From NCBI GenBank assembly GCA_024645065.1, contig JAHEGP010000021.1, forward strand, positions 1 to 20,960: 20,960 nt of DNA. The letters run 5' to 3'. The notes beneath the pieces are model-generated. The model saw only the letters and a list, made by a program, of their open reading frames with translations. It was not told the origin of the DNA and did not search any database. Numbering within the stretch: the stretch's first letter is position 1; each line of letters starts with the position of its first letter. This stretch comes from Cellvibrionales bacterium (GTDB taxonomy: Bacteria; Pseudomonadota; Gammaproteobacteria; Pseudomonadales; JAHEGP01). Shown here piece by piece: positions 8,150 to 16,405 of the stretch. The translations under genes and the position numbers were made by a program.

Positions 8150-9384
8150 ACCAGCGCTACAGGTGCACCCGGCAGCAATCTGTGGCAGCCTGTGAGCCCC
8201 TGGCGAACGAAGACTTTGGCCTCCAGGCCGAGGCATTTACCAGCCCGCCGAAGTGGCACATAGCCCACACCAGCTGGTTTTTCGAAACCTTTTTGCTGGA
8301 GCCCTACCTGGCGCACTACCGCCCCCTGGAAAAAGTCTACGCCGTGTTGTTCAACTCCTATTACAACGGTGTGGGGGAGCAGTTCCCGAGGCCCCGGAGG
8401 GGCCTGCTATCGCGCCCTACGGTTGCCGAGGTCATGGCCTATCGCCAGCATGTCGATCAACACATGGAGGCGTTGTTGGCCCAGGAGCAACATCCGCAGC
8501 GCCGCGAGATTGAACAGCGCTGCCGCCTGGGTATTGAGCATGAGCAGCAACACCAGGAATTGTTTTACACCGACCTCAAGTATTCCCTGTTTTGCAATCC
8601 TCTGCTGCCCGCATACATGGCGGCCAGCGCGCAGACTCCCGCTGTCGGGCCAATCCGTCGGCCGGCATGGCACTCTTTTGCCGGGGGGCTTGTCGAGATT
8701 GGCGATGACGGGGCGGGTTTTGCCTTCGACAACGAGGCACCACGCCACCGGGTATATCTTGCTCCCTTTGAGTTTGGCGACCGCCTGGTGAGCAACGCCG
8801 AGTACCAGCAGTTTATCGACGACGGCGGTTATCGGCGGGCCGAGCTGTGGCTGGCGGACGGCTGGACAGCCCTGCAGGCGTCAAACTGGCGCTGCCCGCA
8901 CTACTGGTTTCAGCGCCAGGGGCGATGGCATGAGTACACACTGCATGGGCCGCGTGAGCTGGATCCCGCCCAGCCGGTCTGTCATATCAGTGCCTACGAG
9001 GCGGATGCCTATGCTCGCTGGGCCGGTTGCCGATTGCCAACCGAGGCGGAGTGGGAGCATGCCGCTGCGGGGCAGCGGGTGAACTCGCCGGGTGCTGCCG
9101 AGGGCTATTACCATCCCCGGGCAGCCGCTAAGGGCAGTGGACCAGGCCAACTGTATGGCGAATGCTGGCAGTGGACCAGCAGCGCTTACGCACCGTACCC
9201 GGGATTTACTGCGGCCGCGGGCGCTATCGGCGAATACAATGGCAAGTTTATGTGTAACCAGTTGGTACTGCGGGGGGGTTCCTGCGTAACTGCCAGGGGG
9301 CACGTGAGGGCCAGCTACCGAAATTTTTTCTATCCAGGCGACCGTTGGCAGTTTAGCGGAATACGATTGGCAAGATCCCTCTAG
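8107..9384 (+). CDS. egtB: Ergothioneine biosynthesis sulfoxide synthase EgtB
   Basis: EgtB is a non-haem iron enzyme that joins a cysteine thiol to hercynine with O2, giving the sulfoxide precursor of ergothioneine. This 425-residue protein has the DinB-like N-terminal domain with the three iron ligands in view: His51 (SPPKWHIAHTSWFFETFLL) and His145/His149 (EHEQQHQEL). The C-terminal formylglycine-generating/sulfatase-modifying fold shows DNEAPRHRVYL, CRLPTEAEWEHAAAG, GECWQWTSSAYAPY, LRGGSCVTARGHVRASYRNFF and FSGIRLARSL. All these blocks are intact, so the enzyme is probably active. Whether it uses cysteine or gamma-glutamylcysteine cannot be told from sequence by eye. No egtA or egtC is nearby, which would fit a cysteine-using type. 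It overlaps the PhzF-like gene by 43 bp and is followed by egtD. Confidence 0.96.
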   Translation: MLGGKLERPATMSLNQRYRCTRQQSVAACEPLANEDFGLQAEAFTSPPKWHIAHTSWFFETFLLEPYLAHYRPLEKVYAVLFNSYYNGVGEQFPRPRRGLLSRPTVAEVMAYRQHVDQHMEALLAQEQHPQRREIEQRCRLGIEHEQQHQELFYTDLKYSLFCNPLLPAYMAASAQTPAVGPIRRPAWHSFAGGLVEIGDDGAGFAFDNEAPRHRVYLAPFEFGDRLVSNAEYQQFIDDGGYRRAELWLADGWTALQASNWRCPHYWFQRQGRWHEYTLHGPRELDPAQPVCHISAYEADAYARWAGCRLPTEAEWEHAAAGQRVNSPGAAEGYYHPRAAAKGSGPGQLYGECWQWTSSAYAPYPGFTAAAGAIGEYNGKFMCNQLVLRGGSCVTARGHVRASYRNFFYPGDRWQFSGIRLARSL

Positions 9385-9501
9385 CACAGGATTGCAGGTG
9401 GCGAATTGGCAACACACGGGTACACGCCGGTCGGCTGGCCTGGGGACGGCTGCGAGGGAAGCCCCCTCGCCATGGGGAGTGACACGATAATGAGGACAAT
9501 A

Positions 9502-10503
9502 ATGAAAGCTGCAACCCGGCAGACCAATCAAGTTGTTATCGAAACAGCGACCGGCAATGTCAGGTTCGAGGACCAGCACCCGGGGCGGGGCGATGCCGGG
9601 CGGGAGCTGCGGCGGGGCCTTGCGCTGCCGCAGAAGATGATCAACCCCAAGTTTTTCTATGATCAGTTGGGCTCGGAGCTGTTCGACCAGATCACCCGTC
9701 TGCCTGAGTACTATCCCGCGCGCACCGAGAAAGCCATCCTGACCAAATACCGGGCAGAGATGGCCCGATACTGCGGGCGTGGCAGCGTCATCATCGAACC
9801 CGGTAGCGGCAGCAGCGAAAAGATCCGCCTGTTGCTCAATGCACTGGAGCCTTCAGCCTATGTGCCCCTGGATATCTCTGCTGACTTCCTGCAGCAGGCT
9901 GCGCAGCGCTTGGGAGAGGAGTTTCCGGGGGTGCAAATCCACGCCATTTGTGCCGATTTCTCCCACAACTGGAGTTTGCCCCGCACGCTGCCAGCGGGTA
10001 AGCGCGTGGTGTTCTATCCCGGCTCGACGATCGGCAATCTGGAACCCGAGGCCGCCGTCGCCTTTTTGCAGCGCATGCGCCAGTGGGTAGCCCCCGAGGG
10101 AGGCATACTGCTGGGAGTCGATTTGCACAAATCCAGTGACCGTCTCAATGTCGCGTATAATGATTCAGCGGGCGTGACCGCTCGCTTTAACCTCAATTTG
10201 CTCCGACATCTCAACCAGGTGCTGGGGACTCGGTTTGATCCGGCCAGGTTCCGTCATAGAGCGTTTTATTGCGAAGCCAGGCAGCGTATAGAGATGCATC
10301 TCGTGTCTGTCGAAAAGCACAGCGTAGCCTGCGGCGACGAGGTGTTTGAATTTGAGGCTGGAGAAACGATCCATACAGAAAACTCCTACAAATACACCCC
10401 GCAAGGCATTGAAGACCTGGCATCGGGGGCCGGGTTGCGAGTGGGGAAGAGCTGGCTGGATGACGAGGCACTGTTCAGTGTCCACTATCTGGAACCGGCG
10501 TGA
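9502..10503 (+). CDS. egtD: L-histidine N-alpha-methyltransferase EgtD
   Basis: EgtD trimethylates the alpha-amino group of histidine with three SAM molecules, making hercynine, the substrate of EgtB. From the chosen start the protein has 333 residues. Family blocks are NPKFFYDQLGSELFDQIT (48-65), YYPARTE, the SAM loop EPGSGSSEK (99-107), PLDIS, YPGSTIGNLEP, AYNDSAGVTARFNLNLLRHLN and IHTENSYKYT near the C-terminus. The ATG at 9502 is preceded by GAGGAC (9492-9497). In-frame ATGs at 9490 and 9472 and a TTG at 9406 are possible longer starts, but they add residues not expected in the family. It lies 117 bp after egtB on the same strand. Its stop is only 9 bp from the end of the opposing DUF427 gene. 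Confidence 0.96.
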   Translation: MKAATRQTNQVVIETATGNVRFEDQHPGRGDAGRELRRGLALPQKMINPKFFYDQLGSELFDQITRLPEYYPARTEKAILTKYRAEMARYCGRGSVIIEPGSGSSEKIRLLLNALEPSAYVPLDISADFLQQAAQRLGEEFPGVQIHAICADFSHNWSLPRTLPAGKRVVFYPGSTIGNLEPEAAVAFLQRMRQWVAPEGGILLGVDLHKSSDRLNVAYNDSAGVTARFNLNLLRHLNQVLGTRFDPARFRHRAFYCEARQRIEMHLVSVEKHSVACGDEVFEFEAGETIHTENSYKYTPQGIEDLASGAGLRVGKSWLDDEALFSVHYLEPA

Positions 10504-10512
10504 GGCGCACTA

Positions 10513-11037
10513 TTACCAGCTGCCGGTACCCGGATCACCCTTCCATGGCCCGACTATTTCCCTGGTAACCCAGCCACCGTAGTAAGCACCGCCCTGGGGC
10601 CTGACCGGCTGCTGGTCAACCCTGCAGTCCAGCTGATGCGGGTAGAAAGCCAGCCACCCTGCAATGGCGGCGAAGGCCGGCGTCGGCGAACTGTAGCTCC
10701 AGGCAACAGCTTCCAGAGTATCCCTGGCGCCCACCAGGTTCCAGTAGCGGGCCTCGCCCTTCCACTCGCAAAAGCTGCTGCCCCTGGCCGCTTGCAAAAG
10801 GGCCTGATTGACATCCGCAGGGGGAAAGTAAAATGTAGGCGGGCTGGCCGTCTCGAGAACACGAAACGCGCGCCTGGTGTCGACGACGCGGATCTGCTGC
10901 CAGGCTATCGTGATATGGCGCGCGTCTGCGACCAGCGCCGGGGGTCTTGGGTAATCCCATACCGATTCCTGGCCGGGGCCCGGTTGTTTTGCGAAGGCGG
11001 GTCGTTGCTCACCTCGATAGCTCCACACGACATTCAT
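10513..11037 (-). CDS. DUF427 domain protein
   Basis: This 174-residue protein fits the DUF427 family (PF04248). Blocks are WSYRGEQRPAFAKQPGPGQESVWDYPRPP near the start, then TRRAFRVLETASPPTFYFPP, FCEWKGEARYW, AWSYSSPTPAF, LAFYP and, at the end, YYGGWVTREIVGPWKGDPGTGSW. The family is a small beta-rich domain of unknown function, with no catalytic residues I can name. The ATG at 11037 was chosen because the next residues match the usual N-terminus, although the preceding GAGGT touches the start codon. The frame is open to 11367 upstream, but that part looks non-coding. It ends 9 bp from the egtD stop, convergently, and diverges from the dehydrogenase-like gene. Confidence 0.88.
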   Translation of the reverse strand: MNVVWSYRGEQRPAFAKQPGPGQESVWDYPRPPALVADARHITIAWQQIRVVDTRRAFRVLETASPPTFYFPPADVNQALLQAARGSSFCEWKGEARYWNLVGARDTLEAVAWSYSSPTPAFAAIAGWLAFYPHQLDCRVDQQPVRPQGGAYYGGWVTREIVGPWKGDPGTGSW

Positions 11038-11229
11038 ACCTCGTTGTCGACGGGTCAAGAGTGGAACAGTTACGCCGGGATAGCTCGATCGGACTGTGAT
11101 GGAACCGTGTTGAGTTGTATCCGGGAACTTTTTGAGCCAGCATGGTCGCAGGAGATCGGCGCGTTTATTGCTTATGATTTCCAGCCCTGTTGCGGGCAGT
11201 TGATTGATTGGCAGAAGGACACAGCGGTT

Positions 11230-12408
11230 ATGGTAGAACAGAGAGAGTTCGATATCGTCATTTATGGAGCGACCGGTTTTACCGGTCGATTGGTCGCAGA
11301 GTATCTGTTCCAGCGATATGGCGTGGATGGTGAAATACGATGGGCAATGGCCGCAAGGAGCCAGCAAAAACTGGAGGCCGTGCGCGCCGAAATGGGTATT
11401 CCTGACTCCCTGCCACTGGTAGTGGCCGATGTGAACGATGCCCGGTCATTGCGCTCGATGGTGCAGCGAGGCAAGGTCATTTTGACCACTGTTGGGCCCT
11501 ATTCACTTTATGGGTCCGAGTTGGTGGCGGCGTGCGCCGAGGCTGGAACCGATTACGTCGACCTCTGTGGCGAACCTGCATGGATGCACGACATGATCGA
11601 AAAGTATGGGTCAACGGCCCGGGATAGTGGTGCGCGCATCGTTTTCTCCTGCGGTTTTGATTCCATTCCCTTCGATATGGGTGTGTACTTTTTACAGCAG
11701 GCAGCGCAGAGCCAGTTTGGCGCACCGGTCCCCCGGGTCAGGGGTCGGGTGCGCAGCATGAAAGGCACGTTCTCGGGGGGTACCCTGGCCAGTTTCAAGG
11801 CAACCATGGCGGCAGCGGCCAAAGACCCGGAGGTCCTCACCCTGTTGACCAATCCATTCGCGCTCACGCCCGGGTTTACCGGGCCGGTCCAGCCGGCGGG
11901 TAACCAGCCTGAATACGATGAGGTGCTTGCAAGCTGGGTAGCCCCGTTTGTAATGGCAACCATCAATACCAAGAACATCCACCGCTCTAACCTGCTGCTG
12001 CAGCATCAGTACGGTGACGATTTTGTCTACGATGAAATGCTGCTTACCGGACCCGGCGAGCAGGGCGAGGCTATGGCAAAGGCCGTGGCAGAAGATAAAT
12101 CCATGGCCAACGACCCACGCCAGCCCGGGGAGGGACCGTCAAAAGAGGAGCGGGAGAGCGGTAGCTACGACATTTTGTTTGTCGGACAAACCGGCGACGG
12201 CCGCACCATCCGTGCCAGCGTGCAGGGCGACAGGGACCCCGGCTATGGTTCCACCTCGAAAATGATCGCCGAAAGTGCCGTCTGCCTGGTGAAAAATCCG
12301 CAACTGGCGGGTGGCGGTATCTGGACTCCTGCACCAGCGATGGGCGGGCTCCTGATCGATCGACTGCAGCACAACGCAGGACTCAGGTTTCAACTGGAGC
12401 CCGTTTGA
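11230..12408 (+). CDS. Saccharopine dehydrogenase-like / trans-acting enoyl reductase family oxidoreductase
   Basis: This 392-residue protein has an N-terminal Rossmann fold: FDIVIYGATGFTGRLVAEYLF (about 6-26), then WAMAARSQQKLEAV. TTVGPYSLYGSELVAACAEAGTDYVDLCGEPAW follows, a hallmark of the saccharopine dehydrogenase NADP-binding family and its trans-acting enoyl reductase branch. SCGFDSIPFDMGVY comes next. In mycobacteria such proteins reduce polyketide-derived lipids; proteobacterial homologues are mostly uncharacterised. No polyketide synthase is present here, so a substrate cannot be assigned. The ATG at 11230 follows AAGGA at 11215-11219. The same frame is open back to 10636, but that part is the antisense of the DUF427 gene and is not credible protein. 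The 192 bp upstream (11038-11229) presumably hold divergent promoters; I see no convincing pair. Confidence 0.88.
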   Translation: MVEQREFDIVIYGATGFTGRLVAEYLFQRYGVDGEIRWAMAARSQQKLEAVRAEMGIPDSLPLVVADVNDARSLRSMVQRGKVILTTVGPYSLYGSELVAACAEAGTDYVDLCGEPAWMHDMIEKYGSTARDSGARIVFSCGFDSIPFDMGVYFLQQAAQSQFGAPVPRVRGRVRSMKGTFSGGTLASFKATMAAAAKDPEVLTLLTNPFALTPGFTGPVQPAGNQPEYDEVLASWVAPFVMATINTKNIHRSNLLLQHQYGDDFVYDEMLLTGPGEQGEAMAKAVAEDKSMANDPRQPGEGPSKEERESGSYDILFVGQTGDGRTIRASVQGDRDPGYGSTSKMIAESAVCLVKNPQLAGGGIWTPAPAMGGLLIDRLQHNAGLRFQLEPV

Positions 12409-12471
12409 GCGGATCGCCTTGCACCAGAGGTAATATGCGCTAAAGTGGCAGCGGCCAGGGAGGTTTGGGAC

Positions 12472-12903
12472 ATGGAAATCAAGGGCATTGCACACCTAAC
12501 GCTGACGGTCAGTAACTTCAGGGCTGCACGGGAATTCTACGGCCAGTTGCTGCCCTATTTGGGCCTGAACCCGGTGATTGATGTGGAGGGTTATTATTAC
12601 TGTATCGGTGGTAAAACCGGCATCGCGATCCAGAACACGTCGGACACCTCTCCGGACGACCGCTTTCAGCAGTCCCGTACCGGACTGCATCACTTTTGCC
12701 TGCGACTGCAGTCCCGGGAAGATGTGGATGCGTTACATCGACTGGTGCTGGATCTGGGCGCCCATGTGGTGCATGCCCCGCAGGAGGACGCCTGGGCCGA
12801 CGGCTACTACTCGGTGCTGTTCGAAGACCCCGACGGTATCCGCATTGAGGCTAACTTTGTGCCCGGCAAAGGGCTGTTCGAAAAGCAGGGGCAGGTCAAT
12901 TGA
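12472..12903 (+). CDS. VOC superfamily (glyoxalase/dioxygenase fold) protein
   Basis: This 143-residue protein is made of two beta-alpha-beta-beta-beta modules. The metal-ligand positions of the fold look filled: His8 (IAHLTLTVSNFRAAREFY), His73 or His74 (GLHHFCLRL) and Glu126 (FEDPDGIRIEANF). This points to a metal-dependent lyase, isomerase or dioxygenase of a small organic substrate. The specific reaction cannot be told, and glyoxalase I itself is only one possibility. AGGGAGGT (12457-12464) gives a strong ribosome binding site 7 bp before the ATG. It lies 63 bp after the dehydrogenase-like gene on the same strand and may share its transcript. A TTGCAC/TAAAGT pair (12419-12446) is a weak candidate for its own promoter. 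Confidence 0.9.
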   Translation: MEIKGIAHLTLTVSNFRAAREFYGQLLPYLGLNPVIDVEGYYYCIGGKTGIAIQNTSDTSPDDRFQQSRTGLHHFCLRLQSREDVDALHRLVLDLGAHVVHAPQEDAWADGYYSVLFEDPDGIRIEANFVPGKGLFEKQGQVN

Positions 12904-13006
12904 TCCCTGATCAACACCGGACGGTTCCAGCCTGTTCGCTAGCCCAATAACGATGTCACCTGCGGGCCGCTGATGGCGATGCAATAAAGTGTGTCCGCAG
13001 CCTGGC

Positions 13007-13034
13007 TTGCTTAACCGTGGCCAATGGCTAGAAT
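13007..13034 (+). promoter_or_regulatory. Candidate uvrD promoter very close to the start codon
   Basis: TTGCTT (13007-13012) and TAGAAT (13029-13034) are 16 bp apart. The -10 box ends only 6 bp before the uvrD ATG at 13041, so transcription would start at or next to the start codon. No Shine-Dalgarno is visible. I found no LexA operator (CTGT-N8-ACAG) here, although uvrD is SOS-controlled in E. coli. Confidence 0.35.
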
Positions 13035-13040
13035 GCGCCG

Positions 13041-15191
13041 ATGGATGTCAGTCGAATTCTCGATACTCTCAATGAACCCCAGCGCCAGGCGGTGTGCGGT
13101 GATACCGGGCACCAACTGGTGCTTGCCGGCGCGGGCAGCGGAAAAACCCGGGTTTTGGTGCACCGCGTCGCCTGGCTGGTACAGACCGAGGGTGTGTCGA
13201 CCCAGGGCATATTGGCGGTTACCTTCACCAACAAGGCAGCGCGGGAAATGCGCAGCCGCATCGAAGAACTGCTGGGTGTTTCCACCCGGGGCATGTGGGT
13301 GGGGACGTTCCATGGTCTTGCGCATCGCCTGCTCAAGGCGCACTGGCGTGATGCCGGCCTGCCCCAGGCTTTTCAGATACTCGATGCCGATGATCAATTG
13401 CGGGTGATCAAGCGGGTGATGCGGGCGCTGGATATTGACGATAGCAAGTGGCCCCCGAAACAGGCGCAGTGGTATATCAACGAACAAAAAGACGAGGGCC
13501 GGCGCGCTGCCCACGTCGAGGACTGGGGTGACCCGTTTAGTCGCACCATGCTGCAAATCTATCGCGCCTACGAGGAGCTGTGTGAGCTGTCGGGCATGGT
13601 GGATTTTGGTGAACTGCTGCTGCGATCCCATGAATTGTGGCTCAAGCAGCCTCACATCCTGCAACATTACCAGCGCCGCTTTCGCTTTGTGCTGGTGGAC
13701 GAATTCCAGGATACCAATACCATCCAGTACGCGTGGCTGCGGGTTTTAGCGGGTGAGAGTTCTGCGGTGACCGCGGTGGGTGATGATGATCAGTCGATTT
13801 ACGGTTGGCGCGGCGCCAAAATCGAAAACATCCAGCAATTCAGCAAGGATTTCAGCGGTGCCGCAGTGGTTCGGCTGGAGCAGAACTATCGCTCGACATC
13901 GACCATCCTCAGTGCCGCTAACGCCGTCATCCAGCAGAATACCGAACGCCTCGGTAAAGAGCTGTGGACCGACGGCGACGAGGGCGAGCTAATCTCTCTG
14001 TACGCCGGCTTCAACGAAGTCGACGAGGCCAATTTTATTGTCAATCGAATAGAAAGCTGGATTGATGGGGGCCGCCAGCGCGCTGAGTGCGCCATTTTAT
14101 ATCGCTCCAATGCGCAGTCACGCAGTCTGGAAGACGCGTTGTTGAGAGCGGCGATTCCCTATCGAGTCTATGGTGGCCAGCGCTTCTATGACCGGATGGA
14201 AATTCGCAATGCCCTGGCCTATATGCGGCTGCTTTTGAATCGGGACGATGACGCTGCGCTGGAACGGGTGATCAACACACCACCGCGGGGCATTGGCGAA
14301 AAAACCCTGCAGCAGCTGCGCCAGCACGCCCGTGATCAGCGCCAGCCGTTGTGGCAGTCGATGACCCGGTTACTGCAGGAATCCGGTATCACGAAGCGTG
14401 CGGCAACCGCGCTGGCCCAATTTGTCGAGTTGATCGAAAAGCTCGATCGTGAGACTGGCGAACTCGGCTTGCACGAACTGACCGATCATGTAATCAACGC
14501 CAGCGGCCTGGTCGAGTTTCATCGCAGTGAAAAAGGCGAGCGCGGCATGGCGCGGGTGGAAAACCTTGAAGAGCTGGTATCGGCAACCCGGGTTTTTGAC
14601 GCGGACCCCGCTGAAGAGGCTGGAGAGTTACAGCAATTTCTGGACAGTGCCGCCCTGGATGCTGGCGAGCGTCAGGCCGATGAGTATGAGGATTCAGTAC
14701 AGCTGATGACCCTGCACTCCGCCAAGGGCCTGGAATTTCCGCTGGTGTTCATGGCGGGAATGGAAGAAAACCTGTTCCCCCACCGTATGTCGATTGCCGA
14801 GCCCGGTAAGCTCGCCGAGGAGCGACGCCTGTGTTACGTCGGTATCACCCGGGCAATGGAAAAACTGTGCCTGACCTATGCCGAGAGCCGTCGCCTGCAT
14901 GGCAACGACAATTACAATGCCCCCTCGCGGTTTATCCGCGAGATACCCCCTGAGTTGATGCAACAGGTGCGGCTTGGTGGCAGCGTAAGTCAGGCTGCTA
15001 TCGAGCCTGCAATGACCGCCGTACCCTGCGGGACTATCGCTCTTGGCCAGCGGGTCCAGCATCCGATTTTTGGCGAGGGCACCGTGTTGCAGCTCGAGGG
15101 GCAGGCCCAACACGCTCGCATCCAGATCAACTTCGACCTGGAAGGCGCCAAGTGGCTGGTCTTGCAATATGCCCGTCTCGAGCCGCTGTAG
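13041..15191 (+). CDS. uvrD: DNA helicase II (UvrD)
   Basis: UvrD is an SF1A 3'-5' helicase that unwinds incised strands in nucleotide excision and mismatch repair. Its 716 residues compare with 720 in E. coli. Motifs in order: Q-motif NEPQRQAV (11-18), Walker A AGAGSGKT (29-36), TFTNKAAREMR, GTFHGLAHRLL, the DEXQD box VDEFQDTNTIQ, GDDDQSIYGWRGA, EQNYRST, and then motifs V and VI (LMTLHSAKGLEFPLVFMAG and EERRLCYVGITRAM). The C-terminus carries the short UvrD/PcrA tail with HPIFGEGTVLQLEG and ends YARLEPL. All helicase motifs are intact. The TRAP binding-protein gene begins 27 bp after the stop, so it may be read through from uvrD despite an unrelated role. Confidence 0.98.
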   Translation: MDVSRILDTLNEPQRQAVCGDTGHQLVLAGAGSGKTRVLVHRVAWLVQTEGVSTQGILAVTFTNKAAREMRSRIEELLGVSTRGMWVGTFHGLAHRLLKAHWRDAGLPQAFQILDADDQLRVIKRVMRALDIDDSKWPPKQAQWYINEQKDEGRRAAHVEDWGDPFSRTMLQIYRAYEELCELSGMVDFGELLLRSHELWLKQPHILQHYQRRFRFVLVDEFQDTNTIQYAWLRVLAGESSAVTAVGDDDQSIYGWRGAKIENIQQFSKDFSGAAVVRLEQNYRSTSTILSAANAVIQQNTERLGKELWTDGDEGELISLYAGFNEVDEANFIVNRIESWIDGGRQRAECAILYRSNAQSRSLEDALLRAAIPYRVYGGQRFYDRMEIRNALAYMRLLLNRDDDAALERVINTPPRGIGEKTLQQLRQHARDQRQPLWQSMTRLLQESGITKRAATALAQFVELIEKLDRETGELGLHELTDHVINASGLVEFHRSEKGERGMARVENLEELVSATRVFDADPAEEAGELQQFLDSAALDAGERQADEYEDSVQLMTLHSAKGLEFPLVFMAGMEENLFPHRMSIAEPGKLAEERRLCYVGITRAMEKLCLTYAESRRLHGNDNYNAPSRFIREIPPELMQQVRLGGSVSQAAIEPAMTAVPCGTIALGQRVQHPIFGEGTVLQLEGQAQHARIQINFDLEGAKWLVLQYARLEPL

Positions 15192-15218
15192 GAAACTGGC
15201 AATGGTATTGGAATTTCC

Positions 15219-16376
15219 GTGAATATGAATCCGGCTGCGCGGGCCAGTGTCCTGCCCGTGATCATCCTGCTGCTGCTCGCTGCTCTGGTGCTGGTTTTTG
15301 GCCTCTGGGTGCGGGAGCGAAGCCTGCACCAGTTGGCAGGCACGCAGACTACAGAAGCGGCGCAAGGCGTGGCGCAATTTAACTGGAAGATGGTAACCAC
15401 CTGGCCGCGCAACTTTCCGGGCCTTGGCACCTCACCCCAGCGCCTGGCGCAATGGGTAGAGCAGATGAGTGCCGGGCGCCTGGTGATCGAGGTTTTTGGC
15501 GCGGGGGAAATAGTGCCGGCGATGCAGGTGTTTGACGCGGTGTCCCAGGGCACTGCCCAGATGGGCCATGGCGCCGCATATTACTGGGGTGGCAAGTTGC
15601 CGGTTGCGGCGTTTTTTACCACGGTGCCCTTCGGGCTCACCGCCCAGGAAATGAACGCCTGGCTTTACCATGGTGGTGGTATGGAGCTCTGGCGCAAGGC
15701 CTATGAGCCATTTAACCTGGTGCCATTGGCGGCGGGCAACACCGGGGTGCAGATGGCGGGTTGGTTTAATCGCGAGATCCATGATATGGACGATATCGTG
15801 GGTCTGAAAATGCGAATTCCCGGTCTGGCGGGAAAGGTTTTTGAACGCGCAGGAGGGGTTGCGGTAACCATTCCCGGGGGTGAGATTTATACCTCACTGC
15901 AGACCGGCGTAATCGACGCGACGGAGTGGGTAGGCCCCTATAATGACAGGGCCTTTGGTTTGCATGAAGTGGGCAAGTATTACTATTACCCGGGCTGGCA
16001 TGAACCCGGGCCGACCCTGGAGCTGCTGGTCAATAAGTCCGCCTGGGAACAACTGCCTGCGGACCTGCAACAGATAGTGACCGTCGCGGCGCGGGCGGTC
16101 AACCAGGATATGCTCGACGAATACACGGCACTCAACAATCAGGCCCTGCAGCAATTGGTCCAGAAGCACGGGGTGCAGCTGCGTAAATTACCCGACAAGG
16201 TCTTGGCGCGCTTGCAGCAGATTTCCTCCCAGGTAGTCGCAGAGATGGCAGCCGAAGATCCCCAGGTAGCTGAAGTATACCGTTCCTACCAGGAGTTTCG
16301 CGCCAACGTCGAAAGCTACCATCGCATCTCTGAGCAGGCCTACCTGGAAGCCAGGCAACAAGGCGCTGAGCAATAG
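15219..16376 (+). CDS. TRAP transporter substrate-binding protein, TakP/DctP type
   Basis: This 385-residue protein is the extracytoplasmic solute receptor of a TRAP transporter. The N-terminus has a long hydrophobic helix (about residues 10-30) followed by RERSLHQ, with no lipobox Cys and no clear A-X-A cleavage site, so it may stay membrane-anchored. The mature part resembles TakP, the alpha-keto-acid receptor: MVTTWPRNFPGLGT, GAAYYWGGKLPVAAFFTTVPFG, GNTGVQMAGWFNREI, GLKMRIPGLAG (the Arg that grips the carboxylate), PGGEIYTSLQTGVIDATEWVGP and YYYYPGWHEPG. A monocarboxylate or 2-oxo acid ligand is likely but inferred. The GTG at 15219 follows GGAA at 15210-15213; an in-frame ATG at 15225 is an alternative start. 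Its permease genes lie downstream on the opposite strand. Confidence 0.92.
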   Translation: MNMNPAARASVLPVIILLLLAALVLVFGLWVRERSLHQLAGTQTTEAAQGVAQFNWKMVTTWPRNFPGLGTSPQRLAQWVEQMSAGRLVIEVFGAGEIVPAMQVFDAVSQGTAQMGHGAAYYWGGKLPVAAFFTTVPFGLTAQEMNAWLYHGGGMELWRKAYEPFNLVPLAAGNTGVQMAGWFNREIHDMDDIVGLKMRIPGLAGKVFERAGGVAVTIPGGEIYTSLQTGVIDATEWVGPYNDRAFGLHEVGKYYYYPGWHEPGPTLELLVNKSAWEQLPADLQQIVTVAARAVNQDMLDEYTALNNQALQQLVQKHGVQLRKLPDKVLARLQQISSQVVAEMAAEDPQVAEVYRSYQEFRANVESYHRISEQAYLEARQQGAEQ

Positions 16377-16405
16377 TGGAAACAGGCCGCTACCAAGCCC
16401 GATTT

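Noticed and set aside
8881..9579. 232-codon minus-strand open frame
   Set aside because: Antisense to egtB, whose motifs are intact; no recognisable protein.
12900..12914. TTGATC-CCT-GATCAA hairpin at the end of the VOC gene
   Set aside because: Short stem, overlaps the stop codon and lacks a T-tract; likely chance.
13011..13667. 218-codon minus-strand open frame over the uvrD 5' end
   Set aside because: Shadow of uvrD; no motif and no plausible start signal.
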